Numbered from the stretch's first letter, positions 8,564-16,328 are shown. The stretch: 20,312 nt of DNA from Bacteroidota bacterium (GCA_022571135.1 JACZYK010000012.1:1-20312); one strand, 5' to 3'. Numbers and translations: made by a program. The notes: generated by a model from the sequence alone, not told the origin.

Positions 8564-8956
8564 ATGGCAACGAGAGGGAAAACGACAGTGCCAGAACCGC
8601 TTAAGCAGACACTCGCGCTGAAAGCGGAACAGCTCCTGCGAGAGCAATTCAAACCGGGGCTTCCCATCCAAGCCGAGGCGGCTAAGGAGCACGGTTTCAA
8701 CTATGTCGTCGATGTATACACGATGTGGCGAGGCCGCTATTTCTACTTCTGTGCGAAGTATCGCGATCCCCGGAACGATGCCACAGAAGAGTATTTTGAG
8801 GTACGGACCACGCGATTGGAGTATGTCGGCGCTCAGCGATTCAATCTTGCATACATGCGTCATACTGGCAAATGGTGTGATGTCTTCCCTGCGCTATCGC
8901 TGGAAGAGTGCTTGGAGACCATAGGGCAGGAAGAACTATTTTGGCCGGTGCATTAG
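8564..8956 (+). CDS. Hypothetical protein, unknown function
   Basis: This is a 130-residue protein with no family I can name. The N-terminal third (about residues 8-30) is a probable helix with LKQTLALKAEQLLREQF. The middle is a strand-rich region with many aromatic residues: FNYVVDVYTMWRGRYFYFCAKYRD, then YFEVRTTRLEYVG. The C-terminal part (about 92-130) holds AYMRHTGKWCDVF and a short acidic helix. The alternating aromatic and charged strands suggest a small beta-sheet domain with a helix at each end, similar in style to several DUF families that accompany mobile genes. There is no signal peptide or membrane segment. The ATG at 8564 lacks a clear ribosome-binding site, which is common in this window. 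It follows the 8132 gene by 93 bp on the same strand and precedes the decayed nucleotidyltransferase cassette. The composition looks protein-like, so I regard it as real. Confidence 0.65.
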   Translation: MATRGKTTVPEPLKQTLALKAEQLLREQFKPGLPIQAEAAKEHGFNYVVDVYTMWRGRYFYFCAKYRDPRNDATEEYFEVRTTRLEYVGAQRFNLAYMRHTGKWCDVFPALSLEECLETIGQEELFWPVH

Positions 8957-8998
8957 CGTGGAGGCCGCATAACCAGATCGTCTCGCCTGTTTCCTTGA

Positions 8999-9016
8999 AC
9001 TACGATTCGTCGTAGT
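8999..9016. repeat. Perfect 7-bp inverted repeat with TTCG loop
   Basis: ACTACGA at 8999-9005 and TCGTAGT at 9010-9016 form a perfect stem around a TTCG tetraloop, an especially stable RNA hairpin. It ends one base before ATG 9017. No T run follows, so it is not a standard intrinsic terminator for the 8564 gene. It could be an operator for an autoregulated toxin-antitoxin-like cassette or an RNA structure limiting translation. Confidence 0.6.
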
Positions 9017-9295
9017 ATGTACCAGAGAGCATTGGCAGAGTTAATCGGTAGAACAAAACGCTATATCCATCCCAAACTCTCTCGCGTCATGGCCGATTCA
9101 GGTCTCAGACTGGACAAGTCTACCTTTTCCGTGACCTCTTTTACCGAGGCTCAGGAGCAGGACCGATCCTACTGGTTATCCTTAAGGCCACAAGAACGCT
9201 TGGTCGCCCTTGAACAGATGCGCCAAATCAATTATGGCTACCATCCAGCTTCCGACCGAGTTCAGCGAACTATTGAGGTTGGTCGGCGCACGTGA
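9017..9295 (+). CDS. Small partner protein of a nucleotidyltransferase (antitoxin-like)
   Basis: The C-terminal half (about residues 44-90) carries DRSYWLSLRPQERLVALEQM and then RQINYGYHPASDRVQR. This matches the short proteins that in many genomes are encoded directly upstream of, and overlapping, small nucleotidyltransferase genes. That gene arrangement is proposed to be a toxin-antitoxin-type pair; the antitoxin role is an inference here. The first 37 residues are less typical. Initiation may instead be at GTG 9131, giving about 55 residues; the hairpin at 8999-9016 directly before ATG 9017 makes that start awkward. The gene overlaps the start of the following nucleotidyltransferase remnant by 62 bp in another frame. 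The conserved half is intact, while the partner is broken. There is no DNA-binding motif I can recognise. Confidence 0.65.
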   Translation: MYQRALAELIGRTKRYIHPKLSRVMADSGLRLDKSTFSVTSFTEAQEQDRSYWLSLRPQERLVALEQMRQINYGYHPASDRVQRTIEVGRRT

Positions 9296-9580
9296 GGTAA
9301 AATATCTCATCGTCGGTGGCTATGCTGTCGCATACCGTGGCTACCCGAGAACCACGGGCGACATAGACATCTGGGTTGAGCGCAGCGAGAAAAACGCGCA
9401 ACGTGCGGTAGAGGCGTTGCGAGCGTGAGCGGTGTTGAGTTTGATCTGTGCTATGAGAGACGAGTAGAGGATGAGATGGGTGGAGTAAAGGCATGTATCA
9501 TCGGATTGGATTGCGTGAAGAAGAACAAGCGGGCATGTGGTCGACATAAGGACCTAAACGATCTGGAGAATCTTCCTTAG
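9234..9580 (+). pseudogene. Decayed nucleotidyltransferase (internal deletion and frameshift)
   Basis: The N-terminal part starts at ATG 9234 and reads to a stop at 9426-9428. It holds the nucleotidyltransferase core LIVGGYAVAYRGYPRTTGD followed by IDIW, giving the GG motif and the first two catalytic aspartates (DID). Immediately after, in a frame shifted by two bases (9419-9580), the sequence reads SGVEFDLCYERRVEDEMGG and ends in CVKKNKRACGRHKDLNDLEN. That is the expected C-terminal end of the same family. About 35-40 residues that should lie between the two parts, including the third acidic strand, are missing. A deletion of roughly 110 bp at about 9419-9428 with loss of frame explains this. 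The enzyme is therefore almost certainly inactive. The intact family members are small, about 140-180 residues, and pair with the gene at 9017. A sequencing error could explain a frameshift but not the missing block. Confidence 0.8.
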
Positions 9581-10096
9581 GAGTCTTAATAAAGGCCATG
9601 AATTTGGACACAAAGTTCATATGCCGGCCTGTGAAGGCGAGGGTTCACGGCGCAATACCTGGACGAGAAAACACCTCGTCGCATTCTCAAGGAAGTGGTC
9701 CTTGGCACCTTGGAGGAACGACTCGGTTTCCCCCCTTCAGCGAGTAATCGGTTGATTTCGCGGAGGCTCTCTAGGCGCTCTTCACGGGAATACATGGAAT
9801 CAAAGATCCAAAAACACGGGGGCTGTCACGGCCGAAAACCTTCCTGTCGTATTGGATACACAGTCCAGCAGACAATCCTCCATTTCTTTCTCGTTCGTGA
9901 TTGAAATGCAGCATTATGGCGGGCGGACCGTGTCAGCTTCTGGAGAGAAGGTAATCCAGCCGTCTCCCGGGCTGACGGGAATGTTGAAGGAAGATTCATC
10001 GCGCTCTGGCGCGGGGAGTATCGACCGGGCTTGATTGCGGATCGCGTCATGTGGAACTTAGATTCTACAAAGCGACATCCATTTAGGAAATACTTC
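9581..10096. other. Gene-poor stretch with possible gene debris before murQ
   Basis: These 516 bp hold no intact gene that I can defend. Two stretches look like coding debris. At 9635-9790 (+) an open frame reads YLDEKTPRRILKEVVLGTLE and onward without an initiator ATG. At 9905-10096 (+) a 64-codon frame runs in phase into murQ and contains RFIALWRGEYRPGLIADRVM. The opposite strand of the first stretch is open too (69 codons, 9586-9795). No family is recognised for any of these. The murQ ribosome-binding site lies at the right end (10085-10088). Confidence 0.5.
10085..10088 (+). promoter_or_regulatory. Ribosome-binding site of murQ
   Basis: AGGA lies eight bases before ATG 10097. It is one of the few recognisable Shine-Dalgarno sequences in the window, and it supports this start over the TTG at 10031 in the same open frame. 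Confidence 0.6.
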
Positions 10097-11032
10097 ATGA
10101 CGCGCGAATCCGAGCTGTTCTCCGAGTTGAAGCGACTGGCCACCGAGCAGCGTAATCCTGCATCCAAGCGGATTGACACGGTGCCGGTCCGAGAGATTCT
10201 GGAGATCATCAATTCGGAAGATCACCTCGTTCCGGAGGCCGTTCGGAGAGAATTGTCATACATCGAGGAAGCCGTACATCTGATTGTCCAGGCTTTCCGA
10301 AGCGGAGGCCGGCTCATTTACGCCGGAGCCGGCACGAGCGGAAGACTCGGAATTCTCGACGCATCCGAGTGCCCACCCACGTTCGGGACGCCGGACGGTA
10401 TGATTCAGGGTTTGATTGCCGGGGGACTGCCCGCCGTCTTCAAATCGCAGGAAGGAGCCGAGGACCTCGAAGAGAACGGAGTCCGTGCACTTGAGGAAAT
10501 CACCGCGGCACCGCCGGACATCGTGTGCGGTATTGCCGCAAGTCGAAGAACCCCATTCGTCGTAGGCGCCGTTAAGCATGCGAGGGCGGCTGGATGCAAA
10601 ACACTCTTTATCACATGTACTCCCAGAGACGAATTCACCCTCGGTGTCGATGTGGCCATCTGCCCCGTCGTAGGTCCGGAGGTGATCATGGGCTCAACCC
10701 GCATGAAGAGCGGAACGGCTCAGAAGCTCGTCCTGAACATGCTTACGACGGCCTCCATGATTCGCATGGGCAAGGTCTATGAAAACATGATGGTCGATCT
10801 GCAGATGACCAACAGAAAGCTTGTTGAGCGGTCGAAGCGGACGGTGATGACCGTTACGGGAATTTCGTATGACGAGGCTTCGTCTCTTCTGGATTCGGCC
10901 GGAGGTCACGTCAAAACGGCCCTCGTCATGCACCTCGCGGATGTCGATGCCGAAGAGGCCACTGGACGACTGTCTCGCGCTTCTGGATTCGTACGACGGG
11001 CCATCGAGGGAGTCGTGTATGTGCCGCAGTGA
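10097..11032 (+). CDS. murQ: N-acetylmuramic acid 6-phosphate etherase MurQ
   Basis: MurQ cleaves the D-lactyl ether of MurNAc-6-phosphate to give GlcNAc-6-phosphate and D-lactate during peptidoglycan recycling in the cytosol. The 311-residue length fits the family (about 300). The N-terminal ESELFSELKRLATEQRNP is typical. A SIS domain starts with GGRLIYAGAGTSGRLGILDA. The catalytic acid Glu91 is in DASECPPTFG, and the second conserved acidic cluster is in EGAED at 119-123. The family signature GPEVIMGSTRMKSGTAQK lies at about residues 193-210. ATG 10097 is backed by AGGA at 10085-10088, although the frame is open 64 codons further upstream. Its usual partners (AnmK, MurP or an amidase) are absent. 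mfd follows 217 bp downstream on the same strand, with a parS sequence in the gap. Confidence 0.96.
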   Translation: MTRESELFSELKRLATEQRNPASKRIDTVPVREILEIINSEDHLVPEAVRRELSYIEEAVHLIVQAFRSGGRLIYAGAGTSGRLGILDASECPPTFGTPDGMIQGLIAGGLPAVFKSQEGAEDLEENGVRALEEITAAPPDIVCGIAASRRTPFVVGAVKHARAAGCKTLFITCTPRDEFTLGVDVAICPVVGPEVIMGSTRMKSGTAQKLVLNMLTTASMIRMGKVYENMMVDLQMTNRKLVERSKRTVMTVTGISYDEASSLLDSAGGHVKTALVMHLADVDAEEATGRLSRASGFVRRAIEGVVYVPQ

Positions 11033-11080
11033 TATCGGCCGTGAGGCGTTCGGATCGATTTGAGCTGCTTGGATCATTAA

Positions 11081-11108
11081 TTGAATTTGTGATCGTAATT
11101 ACCATAAA
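11081..11108 (+). promoter_or_regulatory. Possible promoter for mfd
   Basis: TTGAAT at 11081-11086 and CATAAA at 11103-11108 are spaced 16 bp, in an AT-rich patch between murQ and mfd. The match to sigma70 elements is partial and the leader would be about 135 nt, so confidence is low. The parS sequence lies just downstream. Confidence 0.25.
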
Positions 11109-11118
11109 CTATCGAGCT

Positions 11119-11134
11119 CGTTTCACGTGGAACA
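11119..11134. other. parS: parS (ParB-binding) site, murQ-mfd intergenic
   Basis: The 16 bases CGTTTCACGTGGAACA match the bacterial parS consensus (TGTTTCACGTGAAACA, with the common variant carrying GGAACA on one arm) except for the first base and, relative to the perfect palindrome, one arm base. It is intergenic, and the second copy in this window lies 5.2 kb away. ParB loads on such sites near the origin and organises chromosome segregation. Confidence 0.8.
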
Positions 11135-11249
11135 TTCGTGGAAGGGCAATATCCCATGCTGATATTCGATGGTCCAGAGGAGCCAGAACCTCGCCCCGGC
11201 CTGATCGTTGTTACGCCGCCCATCTCAGCACCCGCAGCCTTGAGACGAA

Positions 11250-14200
11250 TTGTCCCTGAAGTCCGTTTATACCGCCTTTTCTGCCTCAAAGGAATGTATT
11301 TCCCTCAGCCGCCTGCTTTCGGATTCGAATGGAAATGCCGGAGAATCGATCTCTGTCCGGGGTCTCTCTGGTTCGCTTCCTGCCTTCCTCGTTGCGAGAA
11401 TATGGGAGAATCGCGCCCGCCCACTGCTCTGCTTGTTTAGTGAGGCCGAGAGCGCGGCTTATTTTCACAGCGATATCCAGCAGATTCTACGGCGCGAGTC
11501 GGACATTCTGCTCTTCCCCGCTTCAGATCGGCGACCGTATGATCCGGAACACGTGGCGAACCCTGCCCCCGCGATCCTCCGGGCCGACATTCTTCAGCAG
11601 CTCGATCCGTCTTTCAAAGGCATCCTCGTTACGGATGCTGATGCTATTGTTGAACGGATCCCACCGAAGTCGCACGTAGAGAAGCAGACGATCGATCTGA
11701 CTACGGGTTCTACTGTAGATCTGATTGAACTGATCGACCGCCTTGTCGGACAGGGGTTTACACGGGTCGAATTCGTAGAGCAGCCGGGTGAGCTGGCGCT
11801 ACGCGGTGGGATACTGGACGTATTCCCTTTTACGGGCGATTTTCCGGTCCGGGTCGAGTTTTTCGGTGACGAAATAGACTCCATTCGCGAATTCGACATT
11901 CACACACAGCTATCGGTGAGCCGCAGATCTTCAGCTCGGCTCGTGCCGAATCTGGAGCAACAGGTGCTTCCCTCAGGAACGCATATTCCTCTTTTCGACT
12001 ATTTGGCCGAAGACGCCTTGGTCGTCCTTTTCGACGACGCCCGCCTGAACGAGCGGGTGGATCATGTACTCGATAGCGCTCGCAGCGCTGCTCTCCATGC
12101 CGAGGAGGCAGACCTGGACCTCCCTCCTCTTGAAGAATACTTTCTCGATGCCACGGAGTTCAGGCGTTTGCTCCGTGAAAAGTCGCGTCTTCGAATCGGC
12201 ACGTTTCTGGAGGAAGAAACCGGTGAAACCATACGATTCGAATCCTCTCCTCAGCCGGCCTTTAACTCCTCCATCAAGCAACTCAGAAGTCGGCTGTTGG
12301 ATAATCACCGGCGGGAGATACGAACGATTATCCTCTGCGACAACCAGGGACAGGAAGGCCGGATCCATGAGTTGCTCGAGGACGACATGGATCGCTTCCA
12401 AATTTCTGTGAAACTGGAGTCGTTACACGAGGGATTCGAACTTCCATCGCTCGGCATCGCCGTCTACACGGACCACCAGATATTCAACAGGTATCACCGA
12501 CCGAGCGCCAGGCGACAGAAAAAGCGATTTGGCGGTCTGAGTCTTCGCGAACTGCATCAACTGGTGCCCGGAGATTTCGTCGTCCACATCGACCACGGAA
12601 TCGGTCGATTCTCCGGTATGCAGAAGATTACCGTGCGCGGGAAGCGCCAGGAAGTCGCGCGCATTGACTATCTCAACGACGACGTCCTCTACGTCAATGT
12701 CAATGCGCTCCACAAACTGCACAAGTATAAGGGAAAGGAAGGGCACCAACCGAAATTGACCAGGCTCGGATCCGGTCAGTGGGAGCGAGCAAAGTCTCGG
12801 ACCAAATCTCGCGTCAAGGACATCGCAAGGGATCTGATCAAGCTGTACGCAAGGCGAAAGGCATCTGAGGGATATGCCTTTTCTGAAGATTCCGTGTGGC
12901 AACGAGAGCTCGAGGCGTCATTCCTCTTCGAGGATACACCGGACCAGGCGGCCGCCAGTCAGGCGGTCAAGGAGGATATGCGTAGATCCACGCCAATGGA
13001 TCGTCTCGTCTGTGGCGACGTCGGCTTCGGTAAGACTGAAATCGCTATTCGTGCTGCATTCAAAGCCGTTCAGGATGGGAAACAGGTCGCAGTCCTCGTG
13101 CCTACCACCGTACTGGCCATGCAACACCAGCGCACGTTCACCGATCGCCTTTCGGCGTATCCGGTAAACGTGGAGGTTCTCTCGCGATTCCGGTCCGCCG
13201 CCCAGATCACGGAGACGATTTCCCGGATTGCGTCAGGAGCCGCGGATGTGATCATTGGAACCCACCGACTGATATCAAAAGACGTCCGATTCAAGGATCT
13301 TGGTCTTCTGATCGTAGACGAGGAGCAGCGATTCGGCGTATCGGTCAAGGAGAAACTTCGGCGGATGCGCGTCAATGTCGATACGCTAACGCTCACCGCA
13401 ACGCCGATCCCCAGAACGCTTCAGTTTTCCCTTCTGGGCGCCAGGGACTTTTCGATCATGGCGACGGCGCCCCCCAACCGTCAGCCCATCGTGACGGAAA
13501 TTCACACGTTCGACAAAGACCTCATCCGCGACGCCATTTTGCTCGAGGTCAATCGAGGTGGACAGGTCTTTTTCATCCATAATCGAGTCCAATCGATCAT
13601 GGAGATCTCAGAAATGATCCGCATGCTCATTCCCGACGTACGTGTGCAGGTCGGTCACGGTCAGATGAAGGGATCCGACCTCGAGCGCGTCATGATCGGC
13701 TTTTTCGAAAAGAAATTCGATGTGCTCGTATCCACCAATATCATCGAGAACGGTCTTGACGTATCGAATGCCAATACGATCATCATCAACCGCGCGGACT
13801 ATTTCGGGCTGTCCGAACTACACCAACTTCGAGGACGCGTCGGCAGATCGGCACGAAAAGCTTTCTGCTTTCTCCTCGTTCCGTCGATTCATGGTCTAAC
13901 GCGCGAGGCGAGGCAGCGCCTGCAGGCCGTGGAGGAGTTTACGGACCTTGGAAGCGGTTTTCATATCGCGATGCAAGATCTGGACATCCGGGGCGCCGGA
14001 AATCTCCTGGGATCAGAACAGAGCGGTTTCATCGAGGACGTGGGTTTCGAGACGTATCACCGTATCCTGGACGAGGCCGTTCAGGAACTGAGGGCCGAAG
14101 AGTTTTCTGATCTTTTCGACGAGAAAAAGGCTCCAGTGGCCAAGGAAACGTCGATTGATGTGGAAGCCGATGCATTCATTCCGCAGACATATCTCGCCAA

Positions 14201-14606
14201 CCGTATCGAGCGACTGAACCTGTATCGACGGATAGCCGATGCGCGAAACGCGGAGGCCCTCGATTCGGTCCGTGCCGAAATGGCCGATCGTTTCGGACCC
14301 GTTCCGGAAGAGGTCGAAAACCTTCTTCTTTCGGTCGAAATCAAACTTCTCGGGCAGAATCTCAGGTTGAGCCGGGTCGTCTTCAAAAACCATCGTCTCT
14401 TCCTCGTCTTCCCGACCGCAGAGGCCGATGCATATTTCTTCGAGCATCTTTTCCACGGGATCCTCGAGCGCCTGAACGGTATGGACCGCATATACGCTCT
14501 GAAAGAGAATTCAGCAAAAAAATTGCGGGCGATCGTGCAAAACGTCCCCGATCTGGATACTGCACGGGATGTACTTCTTTCGCTTCAGGTCAAAACAGGC
14601 GATTGA
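11250..14606 (+). CDS. mfd: Transcription-repair coupling factor Mfd
   Basis: Mfd is an ATP-driven DNA translocase that removes RNA polymerase stalled at lesions and recruits UvrA. The 1118 residues show the expected order. A UvrB-like N-terminal module runs to about 210 (with GGILDVFPFTGDFPVRVEFFG at about 186-206) and a linker follows. The RNA-polymerase interacting (CarD-like) domain is at about 440-495, starting FVVHIDHGIGRF. The RecG-like helicase has Walker A GDVGFGKTE at 589-597 and the DEEQ box at 690-693, then TATPIPRTL and ENGLDVSNANTI and the Q-LRGRVGRS box. The TRCF C-terminal domain ends the protein. No ATG fits the N terminus; an in-frame TGA lies at 11241 and TTG 11250 is the only near start, so TTG is chosen. 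It ends 11 bp from the convergent WYL gene. Confidence 0.96.
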   Translation: MSLKSVYTAFSASKECISLSRLLSDSNGNAGESISVRGLSGSLPAFLVARIWENRARPLLCLFSEAESAAYFHSDIQQILRRESDILLFPASDRRPYDPEHVANPAPAILRADILQQLDPSFKGILVTDADAIVERIPPKSHVEKQTIDLTTGSTVDLIELIDRLVGQGFTRVEFVEQPGELALRGGILDVFPFTGDFPVRVEFFGDEIDSIREFDIHTQLSVSRRSSARLVPNLEQQVLPSGTHIPLFDYLAEDALVVLFDDARLNERVDHVLDSARSAALHAEEADLDLPPLEEYFLDATEFRRLLREKSRLRIGTFLEEETGETIRFESSPQPAFNSSIKQLRSRLLDNHRREIRTIILCDNQGQEGRIHELLEDDMDRFQISVKLESLHEGFELPSLGIAVYTDHQIFNRYHRPSARRQKKRFGGLSLRELHQLVPGDFVVHIDHGIGRFSGMQKITVRGKRQEVARIDYLNDDVLYVNVNALHKLHKYKGKEGHQPKLTRLGSGQWERAKSRTKSRVKDIARDLIKLYARRKASEGYAFSEDSVWQRELEASFLFEDTPDQAAASQAVKEDMRRSTPMDRLVCGDVGFGKTEIAIRAAFKAVQDGKQVAVLVPTTVLAMQHQRTFTDRLSAYPVNVEVLSRFRSAAQITETISRIASGAADVIIGTHRLISKDVRFKDLGLLIVDEEQRFGVSVKEKLRRMRVNVDTLTLTATPIPRTLQFSLLGARDFSIMATAPPNRQPIVTEIHTFDKDLIRDAILLEVNRGGQVFFIHNRVQSIMEISEMIRMLIPDVRVQVGHGQMKGSDLERVMIGFFEKKFDVLVSTNIIENGLDVSNANTIIINRADYFGLSELHQLRGRVGRSARKAFCFLLVPSIHGLTREARQRLQAVEEFTDLGSGFHIAMQDLDIRGAGNLLGSEQSGFIEDVGFETYHRILDEAVQELRAEEFSDLFDEKKAPVAKETSIDVEADAFIPQTYLANRIERLNLYRRIADARNAEALDSVRAEMADRFGPVPEEVENLLLSVEIKLLGQNLRLSRVVFKNHRLFLVFPTAEADAYFFEHLFHGILERLNGMDRIYALKENSAKKLRAIVQNVPDLDTARDVLLSLQVKTGD

Positions 14607-14617
14607 GCCTCCGGGGG

Positions 14618-15604
14618 TCATTTTACCGGCTTTCCGTAGGTCTCCAGGATCGACCTTACGCCGGCGATATGCATCTTCTTGAGCGGATCAGGACTGACTA
14701 CGGACACGTTCGCTCCAAAGCGAAGCAGCCAGGCGGCGAGGTATTCTAGATTGTCGAAATTGAAGTGCACATCGACACGTCCATCCCCCGTCTCTTCTTT
14801 CTCAATTCTAGCAGGAATGGCCATTCGCGCCCGGGAATACGCCTTTTCGGCAAAACGGAGGTGAATGGCGGCCTGAGAGCTTGCCAGTCCCCTCTCCTCC
14901 AGATGCACTTGCAGATCGAACCCTTCGGGTCGTTCGAAGCGCTCGCTCAGCACAAACATCTCGTGGATTCGGTCGAGACGAAAATTACGGATTTCGTCCC
15001 TCATGTGGTCAAATGCTATGAGATTCCAGTGATCCGTGTAGTAGACGAGCCCGAGGGGATCCACCCTCCTTTTTGTCAATTCTCCCCTTGCTTCGACGAA
15101 GTACTCCATGATAACCTTTCGGCTGCGGGCTACGGCCTCCGACAGGCGATACCATCTTCCGGATTCAGATCCCCCGTCCCGAACGGCATGCACCCAATAA
15201 GGATCGAGCACCGTATTTTCTGCGAGGCGATCCACGTATTCGCGGATTTCCCTTGGCAGAACCGATCGAATCTTTAGAGCCACCTCATCGGCGTCTTCCC
15301 GGAGCGATGCATCGGACTGGAGCTTCATGAACTCCGTCCCGACGAGAAGCGTTGCTGCCTCCCGCGCCGTGAGCATGAGGGGAGGAAGCTGATATCCTTC
15401 GAGAATTTCGTATCCGCCCCCCTCGGAATACGTCAGGGGGACGCCCGATTCACTGAGCACTCTTAGATCGCGAAATACGGTTCTGCGGCTGACTCCGAAA
15501 TGCTCCGCCAGATCCCGGGATGTCAAATTAGGACGGTTTTGAAGCAACAATACCGTTTTGAATAGTCGCTCCGTACGGTTTCCCTGGCGCTCGCGTATTT
15601 TCAT
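14618..15604 (-). CDS. HTH + WYL-domain transcriptional regulator
   Basis: This 328-residue protein has the YafY/PafBC-like layout. A winged HTH of the HTH_11 type is at about residues 12-60 (LTSRDLAEHFGVSRRTVFRD). A linker helical region follows. A WYL domain at about 148-222 includes YYTDHWNLIAFDHMRDE and IRNFRLDRIHEM. A C-terminal WCX-like extension ends near 320. WYL domains sense nucleic-acid or nucleotide ligands and regulate DNA-damage, phage-defence or metabolic genes; the ligand and targets here are unknown. The frame is open 44 codons further upstream to 15736, overlapping rsmG, but the HTH starts right after ATG 15604, which is chosen. It lies 40 bp downstream of rsmG on the same strand, so it may be the last gene of the mnm-rsmG unit. 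It converges on mfd with only 11 bp between stops. Confidence 0.9.
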   Translation of the reverse strand: MKIRERQGNRTERLFKTVLLLQNRPNLTSRDLAEHFGVSRRTVFRDLRVLSESGVPLTYSEGGGYEILEGYQLPPLMLTAREAATLLVGTEFMKLQSDASLREDADEVALKIRSVLPREIREYVDRLAENTVLDPYWVHAVRDGGSESGRWYRLSEAVARSRKVIMEYFVEARGELTKRRVDPLGLVYYTDHWNLIAFDHMRDEIRNFRLDRIHEMFVLSERFERPEGFDLQVHLEERGLASSQAAIHLRFAEKAYSRARMAIPARIEKEETGDGRVDVHFNFDNLEYLAAWLLRFGANVSVVSPDPLKKMHIAGVRSILETYGKPVK

Positions 15605-15644
15605 CGGCCTGGCGGTTGAGTTCGATGGGTCGGATCCTTCTCGT

Positions 15645-16328
15645 CTAATCACCGACGTACACGTGGACGATTCGTTTCCCCCGAAAATAAGCGCTTCCGA
15701 AAATCGGTTCGAGGTCGTATGTCTCGACACTGGCATCGGGCTCGAAAGCTATCAACGCGTCGATTTCCTGGCTGAGATCACCTCCTTTCAGGCAAATCAG
15801 CCCTGGATTCCAGACGCTCAGGGACTTGATCGCAGTCGGCCCGTCAAAGACCCGGATGTGCCATTTCCATAGCTCCGCAAGCGGCGCCGTTGCTCTGGAG
15901 ACCGAGTACGCGCAGGATCCGTCCCATCTATCGGCCCTTCCATTCCATGTTTCCAGGTTGTTAAGATCAAGGCGCTTCGCCATCGCTTTAACGGCCTGTG
16001 TTTTCTTGAAGACCGCATCTATCGCTACGACGGTGATGTCTTTATTCGCAATAGCCACAGGAACGGCGGGAAGTCCGCCGCCTGAGCCCCAATCGGCTAT
16101 AGTGACGTCCGGAAGAAAGTCGCGAATGCAGACCGACAGGCAGTGGAGGATATGGTGTTCAAATACGGATGATTCCGTTTTCCGCGACACGAGATTCACT
16201 TTCCGGTTATACGATAATAATAACCGTTCGTATTGGCGGAGACGGCTTTCGTGATCTCCTCTGATACGCCCGATCTTTTCGGAAAGAACCAGGGACCGAC
16301 GTGTCTCAAATGTCTCATAATCGCCCAT
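15645..16328 (-). CDS. rsmG: 16S rRNA (guanine527-N7)-methyltransferase RsmG
   Basis: RsmG (GidB) methylates N7 of G527 in the 530 loop of 16S rRNA using S-adenosylmethionine; its loss gives low-level streptomycin resistance in many bacteria. The 227-residue protein (family about 205-240) shows NRKVNLVSRK near residue 41. The SAM-binding motif I is IADWGSGGGLPAVPVA at about 77-92, in place of the more usual D-x-GSGAGFPG form. It also shows the SRATAPL motif at 144-150. A Shine-Dalgarno-like GGAAG lies about six bases before ATG 16328. It follows mnmG by 48 bp, with a parS sequence in the gap. The C-terminal GKRIVHVYVGD fits the end of the fold. Confidence 0.95.
   Translation of the reverse strand: MGDYETFETRRSLVLSEKIGRIRGDHESRLRQYERLLLSYNRKVNLVSRKTESSVFEHHILHCLSVCIRDFLPDVTIADWGSGGGLPAVPVAIANKDITVVAIDAVFKKTQAVKAMAKRLDLNNLETWNGRADRWDGSCAYSVSRATAPLAELWKWHIRVFDGPTAIKSLSVWNPGLICLKGGDLSQEIDALIAFEPDASVETYDLEPIFGSAYFRGKRIVHVYVGD

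Noticed and set aside
9586..9795. Minus-strand 69-codon frame with a helical N terminus
   Set aside because: It looks slightly protein-like at the start, but the rest is low-complexity and nothing is recognised; kept only as possible debris.
11138..11440. 100-codon open frame after the parS site overlapping the start of mfd
   Set aside because: It has no family resemblance and overlaps the conserved N-terminal region of Mfd in another frame.
11547..11562. ACACGTGG core inside mfd as another parS
   Set aside because: Too many arm mismatches to the 16-base consensus.
15605..15736. 44-codon upstream extension of the WYL regulator
   Set aside because: It overlaps rsmG and has no domain; the winged helix begins right after ATG 15604.
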